DNA of 7,777 bases. Origin: Rudanella sp. (GTDB taxonomy: Bacteria > Bacteroidota > Bacteroidia > Cytophagales > Spirosomataceae). Numbering within the stretch: the first letter of the stretch is position 1; each line of letters begins with the position of its first letter. Position numbers and translations under genes: made by a program. The notes below the pieces were generated by a model. It was not told the DNA's origin, did not search any database, and saw only the letters and a list, made by a program, of their open reading frames with translations. Below are positions 1-5,875 of this stretch, one piece after another. The stretch is taken from NCBI GenBank assembly GCA_026785985.1, contig JAJAYX010000399.1:1-7777 (forward strand), in the 5' to 3' direction.

Positions 1-8
1 AAATTTAG

Positions 9-16
9 TAATTTTG
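9..16 (+). promoter_or_regulatory. Probable Bacteroidota -7 promoter element for the DUF2723 gene
   Basis: TAATTTTG fits the Bacteroidota sigma-ABfr/-7 consensus TAnnTTTG exactly. Transcription would start near 21-25, leaving a 5' leader of about 55-60 nt before the ATG at 80. The matching -33 TTG element would lie left of the window and cannot be seen. The match also argues against the upstream TTG codon at 14 as translation start, because that codon lies inside the promoter element. An eight-base match with four fixed-type positions can occur by chance, so confidence is moderate. Confidence 0.5.
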
Positions 17-79
17 GCACTGCGGGACGTTGCAGTCAATAATCCAACGTCCATAATCCAGTATCCAATAGCCAATTTT

Positions 80-1516
80 ATGCAGTCATTCCGACGCTTG
101 AATACCATTGCGGGCTGGGTCACCTTCGCCATCGCGCTCCTGACCTACAGCCTTACCGTGGAACGTACCGCCAGTTTCTGGGATTGCGGTGAATTTATTG
201 CCTGTGCCTACAAACTCCAGGTGCCACACCCGCCGGGTGCTCCCTTCTTTTTGCTCATTGGCCGCGTCTTTTCACTGCTCGCCGGGGACGATGTAACAAG
301 GGTAGCGTTCTGGGTCAACATGGTGTCGGTGCTGTCGTCGGCCTTTGGTATCCTGTTTTTGTGCTGGACAATTTCGATGCTGGCCCAAAAACTACTCGGC
401 AAAAAAGAAGCTGATTATACCCCTGCCGACTCGCTGATCGTGGTGGGTTCGTCAGTGGTAGGTGCGCTGATTTACACCTTTTCCGACACCTACTGGTTCT
501 CGGCGGTGGAGGCCGAGGTGTATGGCATGTCGTCGTTTTTCACCGCTATTGTGGTGTGGGCCGCCTTCCGCTGGGAACGCATTGAGGACGAAGCAGCCGC
601 CAACCGCTGGCTCATTTTCATCGCTTACCTGATTGGCTTGTCTATCGGCGTTCACTTGCTGAACCTGACAACCCTGCCCGCTTTGGCCCTGATTTATTAC
701 TTCAAGAAAACCGCCCGCCCAACCTTTCGGGGAGGAGCCATTGCGTTTTTCATTGGCTTAGTTATCCTCGGCATCATCAACGCGGGCATCATTCCGGGCT
801 TGCCCAGTGCGGCTTTCGTACTCGAAAAATTCTTTGTGAACACCCTCGGAATGCCGTTTAGCAGCGGTATGGCGGTGTTTGCGGCCATTTTCTTCGCCAT
901 TCTGATTTACGCGCTGTTCTGGTCGAACAAAAATCAACGGGTCTATATCAACACGGGCTTGCTGGCTCTGTCGTTCGTGCTGGTGGGCTATATCTCCTAC
1001 ATTCAGGTGCTGGTGCGGTCGGATTATAACCCGCCCATTAATGAAAACGACCCCAGCGACGCGCTGAACTTCATTTCGTATCTCAAGCGCGAACAATACG
1101 GCAGCCGCTCATTACTGTTTGGCCCCGTGTTTACGGCCCGCCCGGTAGACCAGAAGCCCGGCGATACGCTTTTTAAAAAAGAAGGTAAAAAGTACGTCGA
1201 ATACGGCAACTCGCCCAAGTACGTGTATGAGCAGGGCGACGAAATGCTGTTCCCACGGGTCTATAGCAGCCAGCAAAATCACCCTCAACTCTACCGAAAA
1301 ATGCTGGGTCTGGCCGAGGGGCAAAAACCCACGTTTGGCGATAACATCTCGTACTTTTTCAGCCACCAGTTAGGCCATATGTACTGGCGTTACCTGATGT
1401 GGAATTTCTCCGGTCGCGAATCCGACGAGGAGGGTGCGGGTTATTTGCACACCTGGTCAACGAAAGCCGGTGCGCCCGATTTGCTCAAAACCAACAAGGC
1501 CCGCGACAACTTTTAG
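80..1516 (+). CDS. DUF2723 / TMEM260-like membrane glycosyltransferase, N-terminal half (cut by in-frame TAG)
   Basis: This is the N-terminal 478 residues of a DUF2723 (TMEM260-like, GT-C-fold) polytopic membrane protein. Human TMEM260 is a protein O-mannosyltransferase; bacterial members are thought to add sugars to envelope proteins, but donor and acceptor here are unknown. Visible family signatures are a first membrane helix at about residues 11-26, then the loop motif FWDCGEF (33-39, with D35 and E38 as candidate catalytic acids) followed by HPPGAP (50-55), and EAEVYGM at 144-150. Several more hydrophobic segments run to about residue 320, then a soluble loop runs to the stop. ATG 80 is preferred over TTG 14 because the family motif spacing fits and TTG 14 sits in the promoter element. 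The frame ends at TAG 1514-1516 exactly where the family continues into its next membrane helix, so this is half of a gene of about 985 codons, not a complete one. It could be a pseudogene, a split gene, or a sequencing error. Confidence 0.85.
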   Translation: MQSFRRLNTIAGWVTFAIALLTYSLTVERTASFWDCGEFIACAYKLQVPHPPGAPFFLLIGRVFSLLAGDDVTRVAFWVNMVSVLSSAFGILFLCWTISMLAQKLLGKKEADYTPADSLIVVGSSVVGALIYTFSDTYWFSAVEAEVYGMSSFFTAIVVWAAFRWERIEDEAAANRWLIFIAYLIGLSIGVHLLNLTTLPALALIYYFKKTARPTFRGGAIAFFIGLVILGIINAGIIPGLPSAAFVLEKFFVNTLGMPFSSGMAVFAAIFFAILIYALFWSNKNQRVYINTGLLALSFVLVGYISYIQVLVRSDYNPPINENDPSDALNFISYLKREQYGSRSLLFGPVFTARPVDQKPGDTLFKKEGKKYVEYGNSPKYVYEQGDEMLFPRVYSSQQNHPQLYRKMLGLAEGQKPTFGDNISYFFSHQLGHMYWRYLMWNFSGRESDEEGAGYLHTWSTKAGAPDLLKTNKARDNF

Positions 1517-1519
1517 ATG
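1514..1519 (+). other. In-frame amber stop directly followed by ATG (TAGATG) splitting the DUF2723 gene
   Basis: The two flanking reading frames are in the same phase, and the protein reads ...ARDNF-stop-MLPFLLGLFG... without loss of sequence. The stop is codon 479 counting from ATG 80. One base change from a sense codon such as TAT or TAC (Tyr) would create TAG. The ATG immediately after it means a terminating ribosome could reinitiate on the second half. The break falls at the border between a soluble loop and a hydrophobic helix. Confidence 0.9.
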
Positions 1520-3037
1520 CTGCCCTTTTTGCTTGGGTTGTTCGGTATCGTCTATATGTATTTCCGCCGGCAACGCGATTTTCTCGTAGTTGGCTTCCTG
1601 TTTCTATTCACCGGAATTGCCCTGCAGGTGTTTCTGAACTCGCCCCCTTCCGAACCCCGCGAACGGGATTATATCTACGTCGCTTCGTTCTATTTCTTTG
1701 CGATCTGGATTGGCCTGGGCATCATGGCCTTAGCCGAGGGAACCCGCCAATACCTGAAAAACGACATGACCCGCAACGGTCTGATTGTGGGTCTGACGCT
1801 GCTGATTCCTATTATGATGGGGGTCAAAAGCTGGGATAACCACGACCGCTCGAACCGCTATCACTCCGTTGATTTCGCCAAGAACCTGCTCAATTCCTGC
1901 GCCCCGAACGCCATTCTGTTCGCCGGGGGCGATAATGACACCTTCCCGCTTTGGTACGTGCAGGAGGTGGAAGGATTCCGGCGCGATGTGCGGGTGTGTA
2001 ACCTGAGCTTGTTGGGTACGGAATGGTACATTCAGCAGATGAAGCGCAAGACCTACGAGTCGGAGCCGCTGCCCATTTCGCTCGATTTTGACCAGTTCAA
2101 CAAGGGCGAAAACGACATTATTCCGTTTTATGAAATGGGGGCCGTCAAAAACGGTATCGACCTCAAACAGTATATCAGCCTGGTGAAACAGGGTAGCCCC
2201 GCCGTTCGGGTGCCGCTCACGACGGGCGAAATGACAAGCGTGCTGCCCTCGTCAGTGTTGTTTTTGCCACTCGATAAAGCTGCTATCGACAAGGCCAATT
2301 TCGTACCGGCGCTGCTGCGTCCGTTAGTGGGCGATACCCTGCAATGGACCATCGGTAAGCGCGACTTGTACAAGCCTGATTTGATTATGCTCGACATGAT
2401 CGCGACCAACAACTGGCAGCGGCCCATCTATTTCTCCTCGACGCTGGCATCGGATAACTACCTGAACCTCAAAGATCACATGCAGGTTGAAGGATATGCT
2501 TATCGCCTGATGCCGGTACGAGTCGATGGTGCTTCGGATGGTTACGTGAACAGCGAAATAGCCATGAATAACCTGATGAAGCGGTCATTCTGGCGCGAGA
2601 TGAACAACCCGAACTCATACTACGACGAGACCTACAAAGGCTCTCCCGTACTCACAGCCCGCATCGCGTTTTTCCGATTAGCCGACCAACTGATCCGTGA
2701 AAACAAGAAGGCCGAAGCCAAAAAGGTGCTGGATTATTCATTGAGTGTGATCCCCGACAACACAATTCCTTACGACCAGATTTCCGGGAATTTTGTGCGG
2801 TTCTACTTCAGCGTGGGTGATACGAAGAAAGCCCTGCAAATCGCTGACACAATGGTCACGCGCATCGACCAGAATCTGAACTATTCCAAGACATCGGGGC
2901 GTTCATTTGGTGATGTAAACTCGGATCTTTACAGCCTGAACACCATTGTGGAAGCGTGTAAAGAGGCCAAACAAGACGTATTGGCCAGGAAATACGAGGC
3001 CCTGTTAGAAAAACATTACTCCACGTTTGGAGGGTGA
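1517..3037 (+). CDS. DUF2723 / TMEM260-like protein, C-terminal half with periplasmic and TPR-like region
   Basis: This 506-residue frame continues the DUF2723 protein in the same phase after the TAG. It opens with hydrophobic helices (about residues 1-17, 22-42, 53-73 and 86-104), then becomes soluble. The block AGGDNDTFPLWYVQEVEG (136-153) is characteristic of the soluble C-terminal part of Bacteroidota DUF2723 proteins. NWQRPIYFSSTL lies at 299-310, and a helical, TPR-like stretch at about 378-450 (ARIAFFRLADQL, KAEAKKVLDYSL, DTKKALQIADTM) ends the protein. No catalytic DxxE-type loop is present here, because that lies in the first half. On its own this half would not be an active GT-C enzyme, but it could pair with the N-terminal half if both are made. 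Translation could begin at ATG 1517 by termination-reinitiation. The reading frame is intact, with no further stops or frameshifts, so the break appears recent or tolerated. Confidence 0.85.
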   Translation: MLPFLLGLFGIVYMYFRRQRDFLVVGFLFLFTGIALQVFLNSPPSEPRERDYIYVASFYFFAIWIGLGIMALAEGTRQYLKNDMTRNGLIVGLTLLIPIMMGVKSWDNHDRSNRYHSVDFAKNLLNSCAPNAILFAGGDNDTFPLWYVQEVEGFRRDVRVCNLSLLGTEWYIQQMKRKTYESEPLPISLDFDQFNKGENDIIPFYEMGAVKNGIDLKQYISLVKQGSPAVRVPLTTGEMTSVLPSSVLFLPLDKAAIDKANFVPALLRPLVGDTLQWTIGKRDLYKPDLIMLDMIATNNWQRPIYFSSTLASDNYLNLKDHMQVEGYAYRLMPVRVDGASDGYVNSEIAMNNLMKRSFWREMNNPNSYYDETYKGSPVLTARIAFFRLADQLIRENKKAEAKKVLDYSLSVIPDNTIPYDQISGNFVRFYFSVGDTKKALQIADTMVTRIDQNLNYSKTSGRSFGDVNSDLYSLNTIVEACKEAKQDVLARKYEALLEKHYSTFGG

Positions 3038-3041
3038 AAGG

Positions 3042-3159
3042 AGTTAAGGGTTGGTACGGGGCCGCCCGTGCGGTTAAGAGTTGGCTGACGCGCTCTGTTT
3101 ATGCGCCAGCCAACTCTTAACCGCACGGGTGGCCCCGTACCAACTCTTCATTCTTAACT
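3042..3159. repeat. Long composite inverted repeat (about 38-bp near-perfect arms) between co-directional genes
   Basis: Arms 3050-3087 and 3107-3144 are reverse complements over 38 positions with one difference (G3064, which would form a G-U pair in RNA). The stem continues inward with GCGC 3090-3093 against GCGC 3103-3106 (loop TCTGTTTAT), and outward after an internal loop with AGTTAAG 3042-3048 against CTTAACT 3153-3159. Each arm also carries its own small hairpin (ACGGG/CCCGT at 3056-3069 and 3125-3138). The 12-mer GTTAAGRGTTGG occurs at 3043 and 3073, and again inverted at 3110-3121. The layout resembles a REP/BIME-like or MITE-like palindrome. In RNA it would form a very stable hairpin after the DUF2723 stop and could block 3' exonucleases or slow read-through. 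No T-tract follows, so it is not a classical intrinsic terminator. Confidence 0.9.
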
Positions 3160-3171
3160 AAACAAACCGTT

Positions 3172-3188
3172 GCCGGATAAAAACCGGC
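3172..3188 (+). promoter_or_regulatory. Small hairpin with A-rich loop just upstream of the FAD-dehydrogenase start
   Basis: GCCGG (3172-3176) and CCGGC (3184-3188) can pair around the loop ATAAAAA, ending 10 nt before the ATG at 3199. No Shine-Dalgarno sequence is visible, as is usual in Bacteroidota, where A-rich leaders are thought to help initiation. A hairpin that displays an A-rich loop in this position could influence translation. This is inference from one short 5-bp stem and may be chance. Confidence 0.3.
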
Positions 3189-3198
3189 CCTGATACTA

Positions 3199-4797
3199 AT
3201 GATTCATTCCATTTCTCTCGCGCTCACGCCTGAGCAGGCTTACGACGAGGTCGCTTTCCGCTCCGAAGCCCTCCATTCCCTTCGCCTATTCGACAGGCCC
3301 GACGTTATTGTTCGGAAAAAACGCCAGTCCATCGACGCTCGTGGCCGACAGGTTCGCGTTCATGTGGAGGCCGACGTTTTTGTTAAAGAGGAGCCTACTC
3401 CGCTCATTAATAATGGCTTACAGTATCCTGATGTGAGCCACGCCCAGCCCGTTATTGTGGTTGGTGCCGGGCCGTCGGGTCTGTTTGCAGCCCTCCGATT
3501 GATTGAGTTGGGCATTAAACCCATTGTGCTGGAACGGGGGGGCGACGTTCGCGCCCGCCGACGCGATTTGGCCGCCATCAACAAAGACCACGTCGTGAAT
3601 CCCGAATCGAACTACTGTTTTGGTGAGGGAGGTGCCGGGACATATTCGGACGGGAAACTCTATACCCGCTCGACCAAACGGGGCGACGTGCGCCGAATTC
3701 TCGAAATCTTAGTAGCCCACGGTGCCACCGACCAGATTCTGGTGGAAGCTCACCCGCACATTGGCACCAACAAACTGCCCGCAGTGGTGACGGCTCTTCG
3801 CCAAAGCATTTTAGAGGCCGGTGGCGAGGTGCATTTCGATACCAAAGTGGTCGATCTGATTCTCCGGGAGAACGAGATTCGGGGGGTTATTACGCACGAT
3901 GGCCGCGAACTCACGGGTTTGGGGGTTATTCTGGCTACCGGCCACTCGGCCCGCGACATTTTCCACCTGCTGCACCGGCGCGATGTGCTGATCGAAGCCA
4001 AACCCTTTGCCATGGGAGTCAGAATCGAGCATCAGCAGAGCCTCATCGACAACCTCCAATACCACCTGCCGAACAACGCCAGGGGCCGTGGCGATTACCT
4101 CCCGGCGGCTTCGTACAGCTTAGTCACACAAACCAAATTTGGGGGTGTTGAGCGGGGTGTTTTCTCGTTTTGTATGTGTCCCGGTGGGTTCATTGTGCCC
4201 TCGGCCACGGCTCCCGGCGAGTTAGTCGTGAACGGTATGTCGCCCTCCCGACGCGATTCCAAATACGCTAATTCGGGGGTGGTGGTGGCCATTACGGACT
4301 CCGATTTGGCCCCGTATGCTGTGCATGGCCCGTTGGCGGGTTTAGCCCTGCAACAGGCCGTGGAGCAACGCGCCTGCCAGATGGCGAGTGCGGGCAACCC
4401 CGCCCTATCGCAAACGGCTCCTGCCCAGCGCATAGCCGATTTTGTGAACGGTAAACTCTCCCCTACCCTGCTGCCAACCTCCTACCAGCCGGGTCTGCTC
4501 TCTGCCGATATGGACGAGATACTTCCCGATCATATTGCCCAACCGCTGCGGGCGGGTCTCCGCGATTTTGGCCGCAAAATGAATGGGTATCTTTCTAATG
4601 AAGGTCAATTGATCGGCATCGAAAGCCGGACATCTTCCCCCGTTCGCATCCCCCGCGACCGCCAAACCTGCGAACACGTGGAAACCCGGCGGTTATTCCC
4701 CTGTGGCGAAGGTGCGGGCTACGCAGGCGGCATCGTTTCAGCCGCAATGGATGGCGAACGCTGCGCGGAAGAACTGGTAAAGTTATACAGGCCTTAA
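3199..4797 (+). CDS. NAD(P)/FAD-dependent oxidoreductase of the COG2509 type
   Basis: This 532-residue soluble protein matches the 'uncharacterised FAD-dependent dehydrogenase' family (COG2509), whose substrate is not known. Residues 1-80 form the family's N-terminal extension before the flavin domain. The Rossmann dinucleotide motif VIVVGAGPSGLFAALRL lies at 85-101, with acidic E112 ending the second strand (VLERG) as expected for binding the FAD ribose. The family block FGEGGAGTYSDGKLYTRS spans 141-158, an ILATGHS motif lies at 244-250, and the C-terminal FAD-closing segment PCGEGAGYAGGIVSAAMDGERCAEEL spans 501-526. No signal peptide or membrane segment is seen, so it is probably cytoplasmic. 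ATG 3199 is the first start giving the full N-terminal domain. It lies 161 nt after the DUF2723 stop, with the large palindrome between them, so it may have its own transcription start, though I could not find a convincing TAnnTTTG box. It converges with recR downstream. Confidence 0.88.
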   Translation: MIHSISLALTPEQAYDEVAFRSEALHSLRLFDRPDVIVRKKRQSIDARGRQVRVHVEADVFVKEEPTPLINNGLQYPDVSHAQPVIVVGAGPSGLFAALRLIELGIKPIVLERGGDVRARRRDLAAINKDHVVNPESNYCFGEGGAGTYSDGKLYTRSTKRGDVRRILEILVAHGATDQILVEAHPHIGTNKLPAVVTALRQSILEAGGEVHFDTKVVDLILRENEIRGVITHDGRELTGLGVILATGHSARDIFHLLHRRDVLIEAKPFAMGVRIEHQQSLIDNLQYHLPNNARGRGDYLPAASYSLVTQTKFGGVERGVFSFCMCPGGFIVPSATAPGELVVNGMSPSRRDSKYANSGVVVAITDSDLAPYAVHGPLAGLALQQAVEQRACQMASAGNPALSQTAPAQRIADFVNGKLSPTLLPTSYQPGLLSADMDEILPDHIAQPLRAGLRDFGRKMNGYLSNEGQLIGIESRTSSPVRIPRDRQTCEHVETRRLFPCGEGAGYAGGIVSAAMDGERCAEELVKLYRP

Positions 4798-4875
4798 ATA
4801 AACCTATTTATTCACCCGATTATACGAACCATTCGCTGATAAAGTAGAAATCTCTACGGTTTCGTCTGAACGATC

Positions 4876-5487
4876 TTATTCATACATGATCCGGCTCAGA
4901 ATACTCCGGCCCAGCGTAACTTCATCCGCATATTCCAGATCGCCCCCAATTGGCACCCCACGGGCAATAGTCGAAATTTTGAGTTGAAATTGTTTCAGCC
5001 GTTTTTGCAGATAAAAAGCGGTCGTATCGCCCTCCATTGTGGGGCTGAGAGCCAAAATAATTTCCCGAACCTCGCCTGCTTCTTCGCTCCGAAGCCGCTC
5101 CAGCAACGACTCTATTTGCAAGTCGCTGGGGCCGACGCCCTCCACCGGCGAAATGATCCCCCCTAACACATGGTATAAGCCCTTGAATTGAGCCGTATTC
5201 TCGATAGCCAATACATCGCGGGTATCTTCGACCACACAAATCAGCGAATGATCGCGTTTGCGGCTGGCGCAAATCGTGCATAAATCACTGTCAGCAAGGT
5301 TATGGCATTTTTTGCAGTATTGTATCCGCGACCGCACCGCCACCAAAGCGTTGGCTAACGTCTCGGTTTGGTCTTCGTCGCGTTTAAGGAGATGGAGAAC
5401 GAGCCGAAGGGCTGTCTTTTTGCCAATTCCGGGCAATTTCGACACCTCGTTTACCGCGTCCTCAATTAATTTGGATGGGTATTCCAT
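4876..5487 (-). CDS. recR: Recombination mediator protein RecR
   Basis: RecR works with RecO (and RecF in many bacteria) to load RecA onto SSB-covered single-stranded DNA during gap repair. The 203-residue length is typical. Domains in order are a helix-hairpin-helix with LPGIGKKTALRL (18-29), a four-cysteine zinc finger C58-x2-C61-x8-C70-x2-C73, a TOPRIM domain from about 81 with VVEDTRDV (85-92, acidic E87/D88) and LSPTMEGDTTAFYL (147-160), and the C-terminal Walker-B-like stretch GVPIGGDLEYADEVTL (177-192). All hallmark residues are present, so the protein should be functional. The start ATG lies 4 nt after the clpS stop, indicating an operon and probable translational coupling, with expression from the promoter upstream of clpS. 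The 3' end faces the FAD dehydrogenase gene across a 78-nt gap in which I see only a 5-bp hairpin and no strong terminator. Confidence 0.97.
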   Translation of the reverse strand: MEYPSKLIEDAVNEVSKLPGIGKKTALRLVLHLLKRDEDQTETLANALVAVRSRIQYCKKCHNLADSDLCTICASRKRDHSLICVVEDTRDVLAIENTAQFKGLYHVLGGIISPVEGVGPSDLQIESLLERLRSEEAGEVREIILALSPTMEGDTTAFYLQKRLKQFQLKISTIARGVPIGGDLEYADEVTLGRSILSRIMYE

Positions 5488-5491
5488 GTAG

Positions 5492-5770
5492 TTAATTTAA
5501 GACTTCAGCAGAAAGCCCCCGGCGGCAGATTTCGTTACGCATCGGGACTAATTGATCCCACGAGCCATCTTTCACCGAACATTTACCTTTATAATGGATA
5601 ATAATGGTACATTGTTCGGCCTGGTCAGGAGTATGTTCGCACACCTCCATGAGCGTATCAATGACATAGTCGAATGTGTTGACCTCATCGTTGAAAACGA
5701 TCAGGTGATAGACATCCGTTTCAACAATGTCTTCGAGTACATCGACCTCATTTTGTTCAAAAGGCAACAT
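5492..5770 (-). CDS. clpS: ATP-dependent Clp protease adaptor ClpS
   Basis: ClpS binds proteins carrying destabilising N-terminal residues and hands them to ClpA- or ClpC-type unfoldases for degradation by ClpP. The 92-residue protein has the short variable N-terminal tail (1-20) that inserts into the unfoldase, followed by the core LIVFNDEVNTFDYVIDTL (23-40), HTPDQAEQ (46-53) and IIIHYKGKCSVKDG (56-69). The binding-pocket residues N27, D28 and H59 correspond by eye to E. coli N34, D35 and H66. The next pocket segment reads VNTF where E. coli has YTPM, so the gate residue equivalent to M40 is F33, as seems normal for Bacteroidota forms. ATG 5768-5770 is the start giving the usual length. It is the first gene of a clpS-recR pair and reads divergently from the symporter gene. 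Confidence 0.96.
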   Translation of the reverse strand: MLPFEQNEVDVLEDIVETDVYHLIVFNDEVNTFDYVIDTLMEVCEHTPDQAEQCTIIIHYKGKCSVKDGSWDQLVPMRNEICRRGLSAEVLN

Positions 5771-5800
5771 ATGGAATAAAATTCGTGGGATAAATTCGGC

Positions 5801-5828
5801 TTGTTCTGGACAAATTTACGCAATTTTG
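5801..5828 (+). promoter_or_regulatory. Possible promoter for the sodium:solute symporter gene (TTG-N17-CAATTTTG)
   Basis: TTG at 5801-5803 is followed after 17 nt by CAATTTTG (5821-5828), which differs from TAnnTTTG only in its first base. The predicted start near 5833-5836 leaves a leader of about 40 nt before ATG 5876. The box overlaps the opposite-strand clpS promoter region, so RNA polymerase binding on one strand could interfere with the other. The mismatch falls on a normally conserved position, so this is tentative. Confidence 0.3.
5811..5818 (-). promoter_or_regulatory. Probable -7 promoter element for clpS-recR
   Basis: On the minus strand positions 5818-5811 read TAAATTTG, an exact match to the Bacteroidota TAnnTTTG consensus. 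Transcription would start about 5-8 nt further on, near 5803-5806, giving a leader of roughly 35 nt before the clpS ATG. No clean -33 TTG is present at the expected distance; a TTA lies about 21 nt upstream. This is the only such box I found between the two divergent genes on this strand. Confidence 0.5.
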
Positions 5829-5875
5829 ACCTATTAATTAACCCCATCTTCCCCTAAAAAGTTGCCCTAAACACT

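Noticed and set aside
14..79. TTG at 14 as an earlier start for the DUF2723 protein
   Set aside because: It adds a non-family, low-complexity N-terminus and lies within a consensus -7 promoter element; ATG 80 fits the family.
1399..1839. 146-codon plus-strand frame crossing the TAG break
   Set aside because: It is an out-of-phase shadow of the DUF2723 coding sequence with no recognisable protein features, and it does not bypass the stop by frameshift in a way that restores family sequence.
3050..3144. Calling the long inverted repeat an intrinsic terminator or an insertion sequence end pair
   Set aside because: No T-tract follows the stem, there is no transposase between the arms, and no flanking target-site duplication is evident.
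4844..4857. Possible terminator hairpin GTAGA/TCTAC between the convergent FAD dehydrogenase and recR genes
   Set aside because: Only a 5-bp AT-rich stem with a 4-nt loop and no T-tract on either side; too weak to call.
4922..5281. 119-codon minus-strand frame inside recR
   Set aside because: It overlaps the well-supported RecR frame in another phase and resembles nothing known.
5552..5779. 75-codon plus-strand frame antisense to clpS
   Set aside because: It is a shadow of clpS, which carries all ClpS core motifs on the other strand.
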